This document shows positions 43,766 through 52,681 of a stretch of DNA of 64,000 bases, in pieces. The translations under genes and the position numbers were made by a program. Position 1 is the first letter of the stretch, and the number at the start of each line of letters is the position of its first letter. The DNA comes from Streptomyces sp. NBC_01451. Its GTDB lineage: Bacteria; Actinomycetota; Actinomycetes; Streptomycetales; Streptomycetaceae. The stretch is taken from contig NZ_CP109479.1 in NCBI RefSeq assembly GCF_036227485.1, positions 3,844,001 to 3,908,000 of the forward strand, written 5' to 3'. Under the pieces are notes generated by a model. The model saw only the letters and a list, made by a program, of their open reading frames with translations. It did no database searches and had not been told where the DNA came from.

Positions 43766-46045
43766 TCAGACTCGTACCAGCTCCCGGTCCTCGTCCTTCG
43801 GGCGGCTGTCGTCGTCCAGGGTGCGCAGTCCCTCGCCCTCGACGTCGACGTTGGGGAGGACGCGGTCCAGCCACTTCGGGAGCCACCAGGCCCGCTTGCC
43901 CAGCAGGGCCAGTACCGCCGGGACGATCGCCATGCGGACCACGAACGCGTCGAAGAAGACGGCGATCGCCAGGCCGAAGCCGAAGAGTTTGATCATCGAC
44001 TCGCTGGAGCTGATGAAGCCGCCGAAGACGGCCATCATGATGATCGCGGCGGCGACCACGACCCGGGCACTGTGCTTGAAGCCGGTCACCACGGCGTTCG
44101 ACGGCGACTCGCCGTGGACGTACGCCTCCCGCATCCGGGTCACGAGGAACACCTCGTAGTCCATGGCGAGACCGAAGACCACGCCGACCATGAAGATCGG
44201 GACCATCGACATGATCGGGCCGGTCTCCTCGACGCCGAGCAGACCGCCCAGCCAGCCCCACTGGAAGACCGCGACCACGGCACCGAGCGCGGCGAGGACG
44301 CTGAGCAGGAAGCCCAGGGCCGCCTTGAGCGGGACCAGGATGGAGCGGAAGACCAGGATGAGGAGGAGGAAGGCGAGGCCCACCACCAGGCCCAGGTAGG
44401 GGATGAGGGCGTCGTTGAGCTTCTGCGAGAAGTCGATGTTCATCGCGGTGGTGCCGGTGACCAGCACCGTCGCGCCCGTCTCGGCCTTGACGTCGGCGCT
44501 CTGGTCGCGGATCGCGTGGACCAGGTTCTCGGTCTGTGCCGAGGACGGCTTGGAAGCCGGGATCACGGTGATCGTCGCGGTGTCGCCGGCCTTGTTGAAC
44601 GCGGCCGGGGTGACCGTGACGACGTCCTTGAGACCCTTGATGCTGTCGGCCAGCTTGTCCGCGCCGGCCTGGGGGTCGGCGGTGCCCTGGGCGTCGTACA
44701 CGACCATCAGGGGACCGTTGAAGCCGGGGCCGAAGCCCTCCGACAGCAGGTCGTACGCCCTGCGCTGGGTCGTGGAGGTGGGCTGCGAGCCGTCGTCGGG
44801 CAGGCCCAGTTCCAGTTGGGTGACCGGGAGCGCGATCGCGCCGAGACCGAGCACGCTGAACATCAGTACGGCGACCGGGCGGCGGATGACGAAGCGCGCC
44901 CACCGGGTGCCCATGTTGGGCCCGGCGACCGGCTTGACCTGGCCGTTCGTCCGGCTCTCGCTCTCGCGCTCGCGCTCGTCCTTGTTCTTGTTCTCGTTCT
45001 CGTTCTTCTTCGCCTTCTTGCTCTTCTTCTGGCCCGCCGGCTGGACCTTCCGGCCCGCGTATCCGAGCAGCGCCGGGATGAGGGTCAGCGCGATGAGTAC
45101 GGCGACCACCACCGTGCCGGACGCCGCGAGGCCCATCTTGGTGAGCATCGGCACGTTGACGACCGCGAGGCCCGCCAGGGCGATCACGACGGTGAGGCCC
45201 GCGAAGACCACCGCCGAGCCTGCGGTGCCGGTGGCCCGGCCGGCCGCCTCCTCGCGGTCGCGGCCGTCGGCCAGCTCGCCGCGGTAACGGGAGACGATGA
45301 ACAGCGCGTAGTCGATGCCGACCGCGAGGCCGATCATCAGCGCGAGCGTGGACGTGCTGTCGCCGAGGTCGAGCGCGTTGGCGAGGGAGGTGATGGTGGC
45401 GCCGGCGATACCGACGCCGATGATCGCCGTCAGCAGCGGCAGTCCGGCCGCGACCAGCGAGCCCAGCGTGATGACGAGGACGACCGCGGCGATGGCGATG
45501 CCGACGGCCTCACCGATCGCCCCCGGCTCGGACTCCGCCTGCAACGCGTCACCGCCGACGTCGACCGTCAGCCCGGTGGCCCGGGCCTGGTCGCCGGCCT
45601 TCTCCAGGGAGTTCTTGGTCGCGTCCGCGAGCTCCATGCCGGGCAGCGTGTACTTCACCGACGTGTAGGCGACCGTCCCGTCCTTGCTCACGGCGTTCGT
45701 CGTGAACGGGTCGGTGACGGAGACGACTTCGGAGCCGTCGCCCAGTTGCCTGACGGTCTTCTCGACGGTCGCCTTGTTGGCCGCGTCCGTCATCTTCTGG
45801 CCCTCGGGCGCCTTGAAGACCATGCGCCCGGTCGCTCCGTCGGCGCTGGCGCCGGGGAAACGCTGTTCCAGCAGGTCGAAGGCCTTCTGGGCCTCCGTAC
45901 CCGGGATGGAGAAGGAGGTGGTGCCCGCGGCGGGCGCGCTGGCCGCGCCGACTCCCGCGAGCGTCAGCAGCGCCACCCATATCAGGGCGACGAAATGCCG
46001 TCGCCTGAAGGCGAGCCGGCCGAGTTTGTAGAGGAACGTGGCCAC
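43766..46045 (-). CDS. MMPL-family RND transporter
   Basis: A 759-aa proton-driven exporter with the twin layout of the family: helix 1, a large external loop, then helices 2-6, repeated. The first half has DSTSTLALMIGLAVGIDYALFIVSRYRGEL and the second VFGLAMDYEVFLVTRMREAY, in which the Asp-Tyr pair couples protons. The halves are joined by a cytoplasmic linker of Lys/Glu/Asn/Arg repeats at about residues 350-380. GTG 46045 follows GGGAG by 10 nt. The TetR gene upstream on the same strand is the likely repressor. Substrate unknown: lipid or drug. Confidence 0.88.
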   Translation of the reverse strand: MATFLYKLGRLAFRRRHFVALIWVALLTLAGVGAASAPAAGTTSFSIPGTEAQKAFDLLEQRFPGASADGATGRMVFKAPEGQKMTDAANKATVEKTVRQLGDGSEVVSVTDPFTTNAVSKDGTVAYTSVKYTLPGMELADATKNSLEKAGDQARATGLTVDVGGDALQAESEPGAIGEAVGIAIAAVVLVITLGSLVAAGLPLLTAIIGVGIAGATITSLANALDLGDSTSTLALMIGLAVGIDYALFIVSRYRGELADGRDREEAAGRATGTAGSAVVFAGLTVVIALAGLAVVNVPMLTKMGLAASGTVVVAVLIALTLIPALLGYAGRKVQPAGQKKSKKAKKNENENKNKDERERESESRTNGQVKPVAGPNMGTRWARFVIRRPVAVLMFSVLGLGAIALPVTQLELGLPDDGSQPTSTTQRRAYDLLSEGFGPGFNGPLMVVYDAQGTADPQAGADKLADSIKGLKDVVTVTPAAFNKAGDTATITVIPASKPSSAQTENLVHAIRDQSADVKAETGATVLVTGTTAMNIDFSQKLNDALIPYLGLVVGLAFLLLILVFRSILVPLKAALGFLLSVLAALGAVVAVFQWGWLGGLLGVEETGPIMSMVPIFMVGVVFGLAMDYEVFLVTRMREAYVHGESPSNAVVTGFKHSARVVVAAAIIMMAVFGGFISSSESMIKLFGFGLAIAVFFDAFVVRMAIVPAVLALLGKRAWWLPKWLDRVLPNVDVEGEGLRTLDDDSRPKDEDRELVRV

Positions 46046-46198
46046 GAGGGGCGTACTCCCGGTCAGGTCGTTGAACAGCAACAGGGCAGGGTTGATCGGC
46101 CTGTTGGGGTGCAGGGGTGATCAGCCCGACGACGTGAGCGGTCGCGTCAGGTACAAGTGGGGTTGTTCGAGGGCTGGTTCGGAGACGGACAGACTGCC

Positions 46199-46804
46199 CT
46201 ACGGGACCTGCACGCCGAGGGCGGGGAGCACCACGGCGTCGATGTAGTCACGCAAGTAGTCCTGGGTCGGTGGCCGTTCGTCGACGAGCGTGCGGGCCAC
46301 GAAGCCGCCGATCATCATGTGCAGCACATAGTCGGCCGCCGGATTGTCCGCGCGGACCTCTCCACGGTCCATGGCACGCTGGATCACCTTGCGGAATTCC
46401 AGCATCTCCGGCTCGACGAGCAGTTCCCGGAACGCCAGGAGGAGATCCGGGTTGCCATGGACCGCCATGCCCAGAGCTCGCATCAGCGCGGAGTTCTGTT
46501 CCATGGCGCAGTCGTCCTCGCGCAGCAGCAGGGCGTGGAAGTCGCCGCGCAGGGAACCGGTGTCGATATCGGCGCCGGCGGCGCCACCTGGCTTGAAGTG
46601 CCGCATGGCCCTGACGACCAGTTCGGCCTTGCCGCCCCACTGGCGGTAGAGCGTGGCCTTGCTGGACTTCGTACGGGCGGCGACGGCGTCCATGGTGAGG
46701 GCCTCGTAGCCGACTTCCCGGAGCAGGTCGAGCGTGGCGCCGTACAACTCGGCCTCTCGCTCGGGCGTGATCCGACTACGACGCGCCGTTGCGACCTCGG
46801 TCAT
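46199..46804 (-). CDS. TetR-family repressor of the MMPL exporter
   Basis: A 201-aa TetR regulator. The helix-turn-helix is TPEREAELYGATLDLLREVGYEALTMDAVAART in parts, ending SSKATLYRQWGGKAELV. The C-terminal ligand domain is of the TetR_C_11/16 kind (DFHALLLREDD). It lies 153 bp ahead of the MMPL gene. Two matching palindromes upstream of its start suggest autoregulation and control of the pair. ATG 46804 has AAAGGG 8-9 nt upstream. Confidence 0.88.
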   Translation of the reverse strand: MTEVATARRSRITPEREAELYGATLDLLREVGYEALTMDAVAARTKSSKATLYRQWGGKAELVVRAMRHFKPGGAAGADIDTGSLRGDFHALLLREDDCAMEQNSALMRALGMAVHGNPDLLLAFRELLVEPEMLEFRKVIQRAMDRGEVRADNPAADYVLHMMIGGFVARTLVDERPPTQDYLRDYIDAVVLPALGVQVP

Positions 46805-46834
46805 GTCACTCACCCTTTCCTGTTCCGGTTTCGG

Positions 46835-46849
46835 ACGACACCGTTTCGT
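46835..46849. promoter_or_regulatory. TetR operator, proximal copy
   Basis: ACGACACCGTTTCGT differs at one base from the perfect palindrome 60 bp upstream and lies 31 nt before the TetR start codon. Confidence 0.65.
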
Positions 46850-46894
46850 ACAGCTCCGCCCTACGTCAATGAACATACCCCGAGATTCATAGAA

Positions 46895-46909
46895 ACGAAA
46901 CCGTTTCGT
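46895..46909. promoter_or_regulatory. TetR operator, distal perfect copy
   Basis: ACGAAAC-C-GTTTCGT is a perfect 15-bp palindrome in the region between the TetR gene and the divergent Tricorn gene. A 60-bp spacing to the second copy puts both near the same face of the helix. Confidence 0.7.
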
Positions 46910-47002
46910 ACGTGTCCTCACTCACGGGCCGCGTCCACTCGTATCCATGTTCCCGACATTTCACGAGTTGCCCAGGCCCGATTCCCGGAAAAGCATGGGG
47001 AG

Positions 47003-50000
47003 GTGAGCTATCTGCGCCTGCCCCACCTCAGCGGTGACCTGCTGTGCTTCGTCGCCGAGGACGATCTCTGGCTCGCCCGCCTCGACGGAGACGGAGGACA
47101 CCCCGGACCGGGGCCGTCCGGCACCGACGGCCGCGCCTGGCGGCTCACCGTCGACCGTACGAAGGTCGGGCACCCGCGCTTCTCGCCCGACGGCCGGCAC
47201 ATCGCGTACACGAGCTGGCGCAGCCTCGTGCCCGAGATCCACCGGGTGCCGGTGGACGGCGGCCCCGCGCAGCGGCTCACCTACTGGGGCAGCGCCGACA
47301 CCCAGGTCTGCGGCTGGTCCCCGGACGGCGACATCCTCGCCGTCGCCTCCCACGGGCAGCCCTTCTCCTACTTCACCTGGGCCTACAGCGTCCCGGCGGG
47401 CGGCGGCCCCGGCGGCCGGCTCCCCTGGGGACCGGTCTCCGACATCCAGGTCACGGACATCGGCGGGGAGCGGAAGACCCTCCTCCTCACCGGCACCCCG
47501 CCGCACGAACCGGCCGCCTGGAAGCGCTACCGGGGCGGCGCGACCGGCCGCCTCTGGCTGCACGGCGAGCGTCTGCTCGCCGACCTCGACGGCCATCTCC
47601 ACTCCCCCATGTTCGTCGGCGACCGCATCGCCTTCCTCTCCGACCACGAGGGCGTCGGCAACCTCTACTCGTGCGCGTACGACGGTTCCGGCCTGCGCCG
47701 CCACACCGACCACGACGCCTTCTACGCCCGGCACGCCTCCAGCGACGGCACCCGGGTCGTGTACCAGTGCGCGGGCGCCCTGTGGATCGTCGACCACCTC
47801 GCCGCCGACTCCGTCCCCCGCCGCCTCGACGTACGGCTCGGCGGCCCGCGCGCCGGCCGCCGTACGTACCAGGTGCCCGCCGCGCAGCACGTCGACGGCA
47901 TCTCCGTCGACGAGACGGGCCGCGCGAGCGCCGTCGTCGTACGCGGCAGCCTGTACTGGCTGACGCACCGGGACGGCCCGGCCCGGACCATCACCGACAC
48001 ACCCGGGGTACGGGTCCGGCTCCCCGAGATGCTCGGCTCGGGCGGGCAGGTCGCGTACGTCACGGACGCCGACGGCGAGGACGCGGTCGAGATCGCGTAT
48101 CTGCCGAGGGCCAGCGGGGAGCGGGAGCCGAGGCGGCTGGCCTCGGGCGGCCTGGGCCGGGTGCTCGAACTGGTCTCCGACCCGGCGGGCGAACGCCTCG
48201 CCATCGCCGCCCACGACGGCCGCCTTCTCCTCATCGACGCCTCGGAGGAGTCGAACGGGGAGGTCACCGAGCTGATCTGCTCCCTCAACGGGCCGGTCAC
48301 GGACCTCGCCTTCTCCCCCGACGGCGCCTGGCTCACCTGGTCCCACCCGGGCATCGGCCGCTCCCTGCGCCAGATCAAGATGGCGCGCATCAAGGACCGT
48401 CTGATCGTCGACGTCACCAACGGCCGCTTCGAGGACGAGAACCCGGTCTTCACCAGGGACGGCCGCTATCTCGCCTTCCTCTCCTGGCGGGGCTTCGACC
48501 CGGTGTACGACGTCCACACCGGCGACCTCTCCTTCCCGCTCGGCTGCCGCCCCTACCTCGTCCCGCTCTCCTCGGCCACGCCCTCGCCCTTCGCCCTCTC
48601 CCCCGACGGACGGCCGGCCGCCGGTGGCCTGGACCCCGCCTCGGACGAGGGCGCCGACGGCACGGTGACCGTCGAGGCCGAGGGACTGGAGAGCCGGGTG
48701 ACGCCCTTCCCGGTCGCCGCGTCCAAGTACTCGGCGCTGTATCCGGTCGCGGGCGGCGGACTGGTGTGGCTGCGCTGGCCGATCTCCGGCGCGCTCGGCG
48801 AGACGTTCGCGAACCCGGACGACACCAGCGGCCGGCCGACACTCGAACACTTCAACATCAGCAAGGGCAAGAAGTCCGAACTCGTCGACCACCTCGACTG
48901 GTTCGCGGTGAGCGGCGACGCCTCACGGCTGGTCGTGGTGGACGAGGACGAGCTGCGCGCGGTGCCCTCCACCGACCCGGGCGACGGCGACACGACCGTC
49001 TGGATCGACCTGCGCCGGGTCCTGCACGAGGTCGACCCCCCGGCGGAATGGCGCCAGTCGTACGAGGAGGCCGGCCGCCTGATCCGCGCCTACTTCTGGG
49101 AACCCCGGATGTGCGGCATCGACTGGGACGCGGTGCTGGAGCAGTACCGCCCGCTCGTCGAACGGGTCGCCTCCCCCGACGAGTTCGCGGACCTGCTCCG
49201 GGAGGTCCTGGGCGAACTGGGCACGTCCCACGCGTACGTCACGCCCGCCCGCCGCAACGAGGGCCCGCCCCACTACCAGCGCAGGCAGGGCCTGTTGGGT
49301 GCCAACTTCGTTCGCAGGGAAAGCGGTTGGATGCTCGACCGGATCCTCCCCGGCGACTCCTCCGACTCCAAGGCCCGCTCCCCGCTGGCCGGTTCGGGAA
49401 TCCGGGAGGGCGCGCTGCTCACCCATGTGGACGGGCGCCCGGTGGACCCGGTGACGGGCCCGTTCCCGCTGCTCGCGGGAGCGGGCGGTACGACGGTGGA
49501 GCTGACGTTCACCGCGGCCGACGTCACCGCGGCCGACGTCACTTCGACCGGTGCCGCTTCCACCGACACCGCTTCGGCCGCGGGCGCGGGCCGGGCGCGG
49601 AGGGTCGCGGTCGTCCCGCTCGTCGACGAACGGCCGTTGCGGTACCAGGACTGGGTGGCCAAACGCCGGGAAGTGGTACGGGAGTTGAGCGGCGGACGGT
49701 GCGGCTACCTGCACATCCCCGACATGGGCGGCTCGGGCTGGGCCCAGTTCAACCGCGACCTGCGCATGGAGGTGTCGAGGCCCGCCCTCATCGTCGACGT
49801 GCGCGGCAACGCCGGCGGCCACATCAGCGAACTGGTGGTGGAGAAACTGACGCGCACGATCCTGGGCTGGGACCTGACACGCAACGCCCAGGCGGTCTCG
49901 TACGCCTCGAACGCCCCCCGGGGACCGGTGGTCGCCCTCGCCGACGAGGCGACGTCCTCCGACGGCGACATGATCACGGCCGCCTTCAAACTCCTCGGTC

Positions 50001-50323
50001 TGGGCCCGGTGGTGGGCCAGCGGACCTGGGGCGGAGTGGTCGGCATGACCGGCCGCCACCGCCTGGGCGACGGCACGGTGATCACGGTCCCGATGAACGC
50101 GGCCTGGTTCGACACCTACGGCTGGACAGTGGAGAACCAGGGCGTCGCCCCGGACCTGGAGGTCCTGCGCACCCCGCTGGACTGGGCGGAGGGCCGCCAC
50201 GTCGAAACGGACGACGCCATCAAACTGGCCCTGGCCCTGCTGGAAACCCACCCCGCGGCAACCCCGCCGACCTACGACGAGGTCCCCAACAGAGCGAGAC
50301 CACAACTCCCGCCGCGGTCGTGA
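47003..50323 (+). CDS. Tricorn protease homologue
   Basis: A 1106-aa cytosolic S41-family peptidase that trims proteasome-scale peptides. The order is: a six-bladed beta-propeller (about 1-300), a second seven-bladed propeller (about 320-660), a helical C1 domain, a PDZ domain (about 760-850) and the C2 catalytic domain. Predicted active residues are Ser742-His743 (GTSHAYV), nucleophile Ser986 (TSSDGD) and Glu1044 (VENQGV). The spacing of Ser986 to Glu1044 (58) equals that of Thermoplasma Tricorn. The frame is open far upstream, but GTG 47003 gives the conserved N-terminus YLRLPHLSGDLLCFVAEDDLW. Confidence 0.92.
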   Translation: MSYLRLPHLSGDLLCFVAEDDLWLARLDGDGGHPGPGPSGTDGRAWRLTVDRTKVGHPRFSPDGRHIAYTSWRSLVPEIHRVPVDGGPAQRLTYWGSADTQVCGWSPDGDILAVASHGQPFSYFTWAYSVPAGGGPGGRLPWGPVSDIQVTDIGGERKTLLLTGTPPHEPAAWKRYRGGATGRLWLHGERLLADLDGHLHSPMFVGDRIAFLSDHEGVGNLYSCAYDGSGLRRHTDHDAFYARHASSDGTRVVYQCAGALWIVDHLAADSVPRRLDVRLGGPRAGRRTYQVPAAQHVDGISVDETGRASAVVVRGSLYWLTHRDGPARTITDTPGVRVRLPEMLGSGGQVAYVTDADGEDAVEIAYLPRASGEREPRRLASGGLGRVLELVSDPAGERLAIAAHDGRLLLIDASEESNGEVTELICSLNGPVTDLAFSPDGAWLTWSHPGIGRSLRQIKMARIKDRLIVDVTNGRFEDENPVFTRDGRYLAFLSWRGFDPVYDVHTGDLSFPLGCRPYLVPLSSATPSPFALSPDGRPAAGGLDPASDEGADGTVTVEAEGLESRVTPFPVAASKYSALYPVAGGGLVWLRWPISGALGETFANPDDTSGRPTLEHFNISKGKKSELVDHLDWFAVSGDASRLVVVDEDELRAVPSTDPGDGDTTVWIDLRRVLHEVDPPAEWRQSYEEAGRLIRAYFWEPRMCGIDWDAVLEQYRPLVERVASPDEFADLLREVLGELGTSHAYVTPARRNEGPPHYQRRQGLLGANFVRRESGWMLDRILPGDSSDSKARSPLAGSGIREGALLTHVDGRPVDPVTGPFPLLAGAGGTTVELTFTAADVTAADVTSTGAASTDTASAAGAGRARRVAVVPLVDERPLRYQDWVAKRREVVRELSGGRCGYLHIPDMGGSGWAQFNRDLRMEVSRPALIVDVRGNAGGHISELVVEKLTRTILGWDLTRNAQAVSYASNAPRGPVVALADEATSSDGDMITAAFKLLGLGPVVGQRTWGGVVGMTGRHRLGDGTVITVPMNAAWFDTYGWTVENQGVAPDLEVLRTPLDWAEGRHVETDDAIKLALALLETHPAATPPTYDEVPNRARPQLPPRS

Positions 50324-50359
50324 ACCAAGGCTCCGGCCGAGTTCCTGACAGGAGGCGCC

Positions 50360-50445
50360 GGGGTCACACGCTCAGGGGCGCGGGGAACCGAGCGACCAGC
50401 CCCCACCCACCCCCACCCGGCAACGCACCCCCAACACCCCGAACA
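50360..50445. repeat. Streptomyces dispersed intergenic repeat fragment
   Basis: CACGCTCAGGGGCGCGGGGAACC followed by GCGACCAGCCCC resembles the common Streptomyces intergenic repeat that I recall from other genomes, here trailing into a C-rich tract. No gene lies in 50324-50507. Confidence 0.5.
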
Positions 50446-50453
50446 AAAGCGCA

Positions 50454-50481
50454 GGGTGCCCTCGAAAACCAGAGGGCACCC
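50454..50481 (-). terminator. hairpin after the small hydrophilic gene
   Basis: A perfect 10-bp inverted repeat (50454-50463 with 50472-50481) and an 8-nt loop lie 27 nt past the stop of the gene at 50508. Confidence 0.8.
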
Positions 50482-50507
50482 CACGCCAACCGCTCGCTCA
50501 AGCAGGA

Positions 50508-50717
50508 CTACGCGTCGTAGTCCCGGTCGATCCGCTCCGCTTCCTCCCGCATCGCCCGCTCCGTCTCCTCGTCACGCGGACGCCCCCGCTCCGGAGTCTC
50601 CTGACCCGGCCGGTCCTGACGGCCCTCCTCGCGCTGGCCCTGCTGACCCTTCCGGGCCTGCTCCATCTTCTCCTTGGCCTGGCGCGCCTTGTCCTGCATC
50701 TCGTCCTTCATGCCCAT
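50508..50717 (-). CDS. small highly charged protein
   Basis: A 69-aa protein made almost only of Glu, Arg, Gln, Lys and Asp, predicted helical at the start (MKDEMQDKARQAKEKMEQARK) then disordered. It resembles small stress-associated proteins (CsbD-like charge pattern) but lacks a firm family match. GGGAG precedes the ATG, and a clean terminator follows. It stands alone between Tricorn and the SDR operon. Confidence 0.65.
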   Translation of the reverse strand: MGMKDEMQDKARQAKEKMEQARKGQQGQREEGRQDRPGQETPERGRPRDEETERAMREEAERIDRDYDA

Positions 50718-50795
50718 GTGGGTTCACTCCCGTAAGTGGGTGAGGGGATGGGGGCTCGACCAGATTTGCACGCCAGGACAACCCACGCATTTCGA

Positions 50796-51689
50796 TCAGT
50801 CACGTTCGGTGACCGACCGCCCCCGCGCCTCCTCGTCGGCCGCGCCACCCGCGCCCACGAGCCCGGTACCCATCCCCTGCAACCGTCCGGAGAACCGCCC
50901 GACCTCCCGCTGCCCCACCGCACCGATCAGCCCCGGCAGATACCCCCGTATCCCCTGCATCCCGCGCAGCCAGCCCTGCCCGTACACATGGCTGGACCGC
51001 CGTTCGATCCCCGCCACGAGCCGGTCGACGGCGGGCCCCAGCGGATACGTCTTGCTGGCCGGCCACGGCAACCGCTGCCGCAACTCCCGCATGACGTCGT
51101 CCTGGTCGGCCCCGCGCACCATGTCGGTGTCGGTCCACGACAGGTACGCGACCCCCACCCGGACGCCCTTGTACCCGACCTCGGCCCGCAGACAGTGCGC
51201 GTACGCCTCGACGCCGGCCTTGGACGCGCAGTACGCGGTCATCATCGGCGCCGGGGTGATGGCGGCCAGGGACGCGATCTGGAGCAGATAACCCCGGCTC
51301 TCCATCAGCACCGGCAGAAACGCCCGGGCGGTGACCGCCGACCCGATCAGGTTGACCTCGATGACCCGCCGCCAGGACTCCGGATCGGAGTCGACGAAGG
51401 GCCCGCCGCTCGCGACACCCGCGTTGGCGACGACGATGTCGACCTTCCCGAACCGCTCCTTGACCTCCCCCGCCACCCGGGCCATCGCTTCGTGATCGGT
51501 GACGTCGGCATACCAGTACGCGCTGTCGGTGTGCAGCCGTTCCGAGACCTGCTTGAGTTCGTCGGCCTCCAGCCCGACCAGCGCGACCCTGGCCCCGCGA
51601 GCGGAGAGCTTGCGCGCGAGCAGCTCACCGACCCCCCGGGCGGCCCCCGTGACGACAGCGACCTGCCCGTCCAGACTGACCTTGCTCAT
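50796..51689 (-). CDS. short-chain dehydrogenase/reductase
   Basis: A 297-aa classical SDR. The NAD(P) motif TGAARGVGE is near residues 14-22, the NAG motif is ANAGVASGG, and catalytic Ser lies in IASLAAI with Tyr-x3-Lys in YCASKAG. The last 80 residues form an extended tail, as in SDRs of the mycobacterial SadH type. It is the third gene of a three-gene operon, overlapping the hydrolase by 4 nt. The likely reaction is alcohol/ketone interconversion on the product or substrate of the monooxygenase. Confidence 0.88.
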   Translation of the reverse strand: MSKVSLDGQVAVVTGAARGVGELLARKLSARGARVALVGLEADELKQVSERLHTDSAYWYADVTDHEAMARVAGEVKERFGKVDIVVANAGVASGGPFVDSDPESWRRVIEVNLIGSAVTARAFLPVLMESRGYLLQIASLAAITPAPMMTAYCASKAGVEAYAHCLRAEVGYKGVRVGVAYLSWTDTDMVRGADQDDVMRELRQRLPWPASKTYPLGPAVDRLVAGIERRSSHVYGQGWLRGMQGIRGYLPGLIGAVGQREVGRFSGRLQGMGTGLVGAGGAADEEARGRSVTERD

Positions 51690-52681
51690 GCGCTCTCCTC
51701 GATAGGTACGCCGCCGTCGACACGTACGTCACTGCCGGCCCGGGTGCCGTCGCCGCCGGCCCGGGTGCCCCGCGCCCCCGACTTCCCGTACACCGCGACG
51801 AGTTCACGGATCACCCCGGTCACCGCCTCCGGCGCCTCGACTGGCGTCATGTGCCCGAGGCCGGGCAGCTCGGTCACACCGTGACACCGGGGCAGCGCGG
51901 CGGCCAGTGCCCGCGCGTGAACGGGCGGGGTCATCCGGTCGGCCGTACCGACGACGACAGCAGCCGGAACGGTCAACTCCCTTACCTGTGAGTCGAGTTG
52001 GACCCCGTCCAGGACCCGAGCCCAGGCGTACCGCACCTTGCGCGGGCACGCGTGCACGATCCGGGCGCACGCCTCGACCATCGCGGGCGACGAACCGGCG
52101 CCCATCGTCGCGTACTTGAGGATGCGCCGGGAGACCGGAGTGACCGGACCCATCGGGGCGCGCGAGCTGAGGCTCCGCCGGGTGAGCCAGGTGCGCAGCC
52201 GCCCGGCGCGCATCGGGAGGACCAGCGATTCGGCGACGAGCCGCGAACTGCCGGTGCTGCACAGCAGTACGGCCGCCGCGTGCTCCCGGAACCCCGGCCG
52301 CGCGGAGGCCGCCAGCACCGTCATCCCGCCCATGGAGTGCCCCACGACCACGGCCTTCTCACCGGGCGCGAGGGTGGCCGCGAGGACGGCCTCCAGGTCG
52401 TCGGCGAGTACGTCGGTACTACAGACGGGGCTCGCCGGACTGCGTCCGTGGCCGCGCTGGTCGTAGGCGACGACCCGGTGACCGGGGGCGAGTTCACGGA
52501 TCTGGGCGGCCCAGAAGGCGGTCGAGCAGGTCCAGCCGTGCGCGAGGACGACCACGGGCCCGTCGGCCACGCCGTGCACCTCGGCGTGCAGCCGGGCGCC
52601 GTCCGCCGAAACGACGGTCAGCTCACGGACGGGCACCGGCGGGACGTACGGGCCGCCCGACACGGACATCAGCCGGCTCAC
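51686..52681 (-). CDS. alpha/beta-hydrolase
   Basis: A 331-aa alpha/beta-hydrolase. The oxyanion motif is LAHGWTCST, the nucleophile elbow GHSMGGM near residue 116, the acid is in VGTADRMTP and the His in LPGLGHMTP. An extended Gly/Arg-rich C-terminal tail of about 30 residues follows. It overlaps the stop of the monooxygenase by 4 nt and the SDR start by 4 nt. In this setting an esterase acting on a Baeyer-Villiger ester is plausible. Confidence 0.87.
   Translation of the reverse strand: MSRLMSVSGGPYVPPVPVRELTVVSADGARLHAEVHGVADGPVVVLAHGWTCSTAFWAAQIRELAPGHRVVAYDQRGHGRSPASPVCSTDVLADDLEAVLAATLAPGEKAVVVGHSMGGMTVLAASARPGFREHAAAVLLCSTGSSRLVAESLVLPMRAGRLRTWLTRRSLSSRAPMGPVTPVSRRILKYATMGAGSSPAMVEACARIVHACPRKVRYAWARVLDGVQLDSQVRELTVPAAVVVGTADRMTPPVHARALAAALPRCHGVTELPGLGHMTPVEAPEAVTGVIRELVAVYGKSGARGTRAGGDGTRAGSDVRVDGGVPIEESA

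Noticed and set aside
46157..47002. A Tricorn N-terminal extension of 282 residues
   Set aside because: It is antisense to the TetR gene and lacks protein-like composition; homologues begin at the GTG 47003 position.
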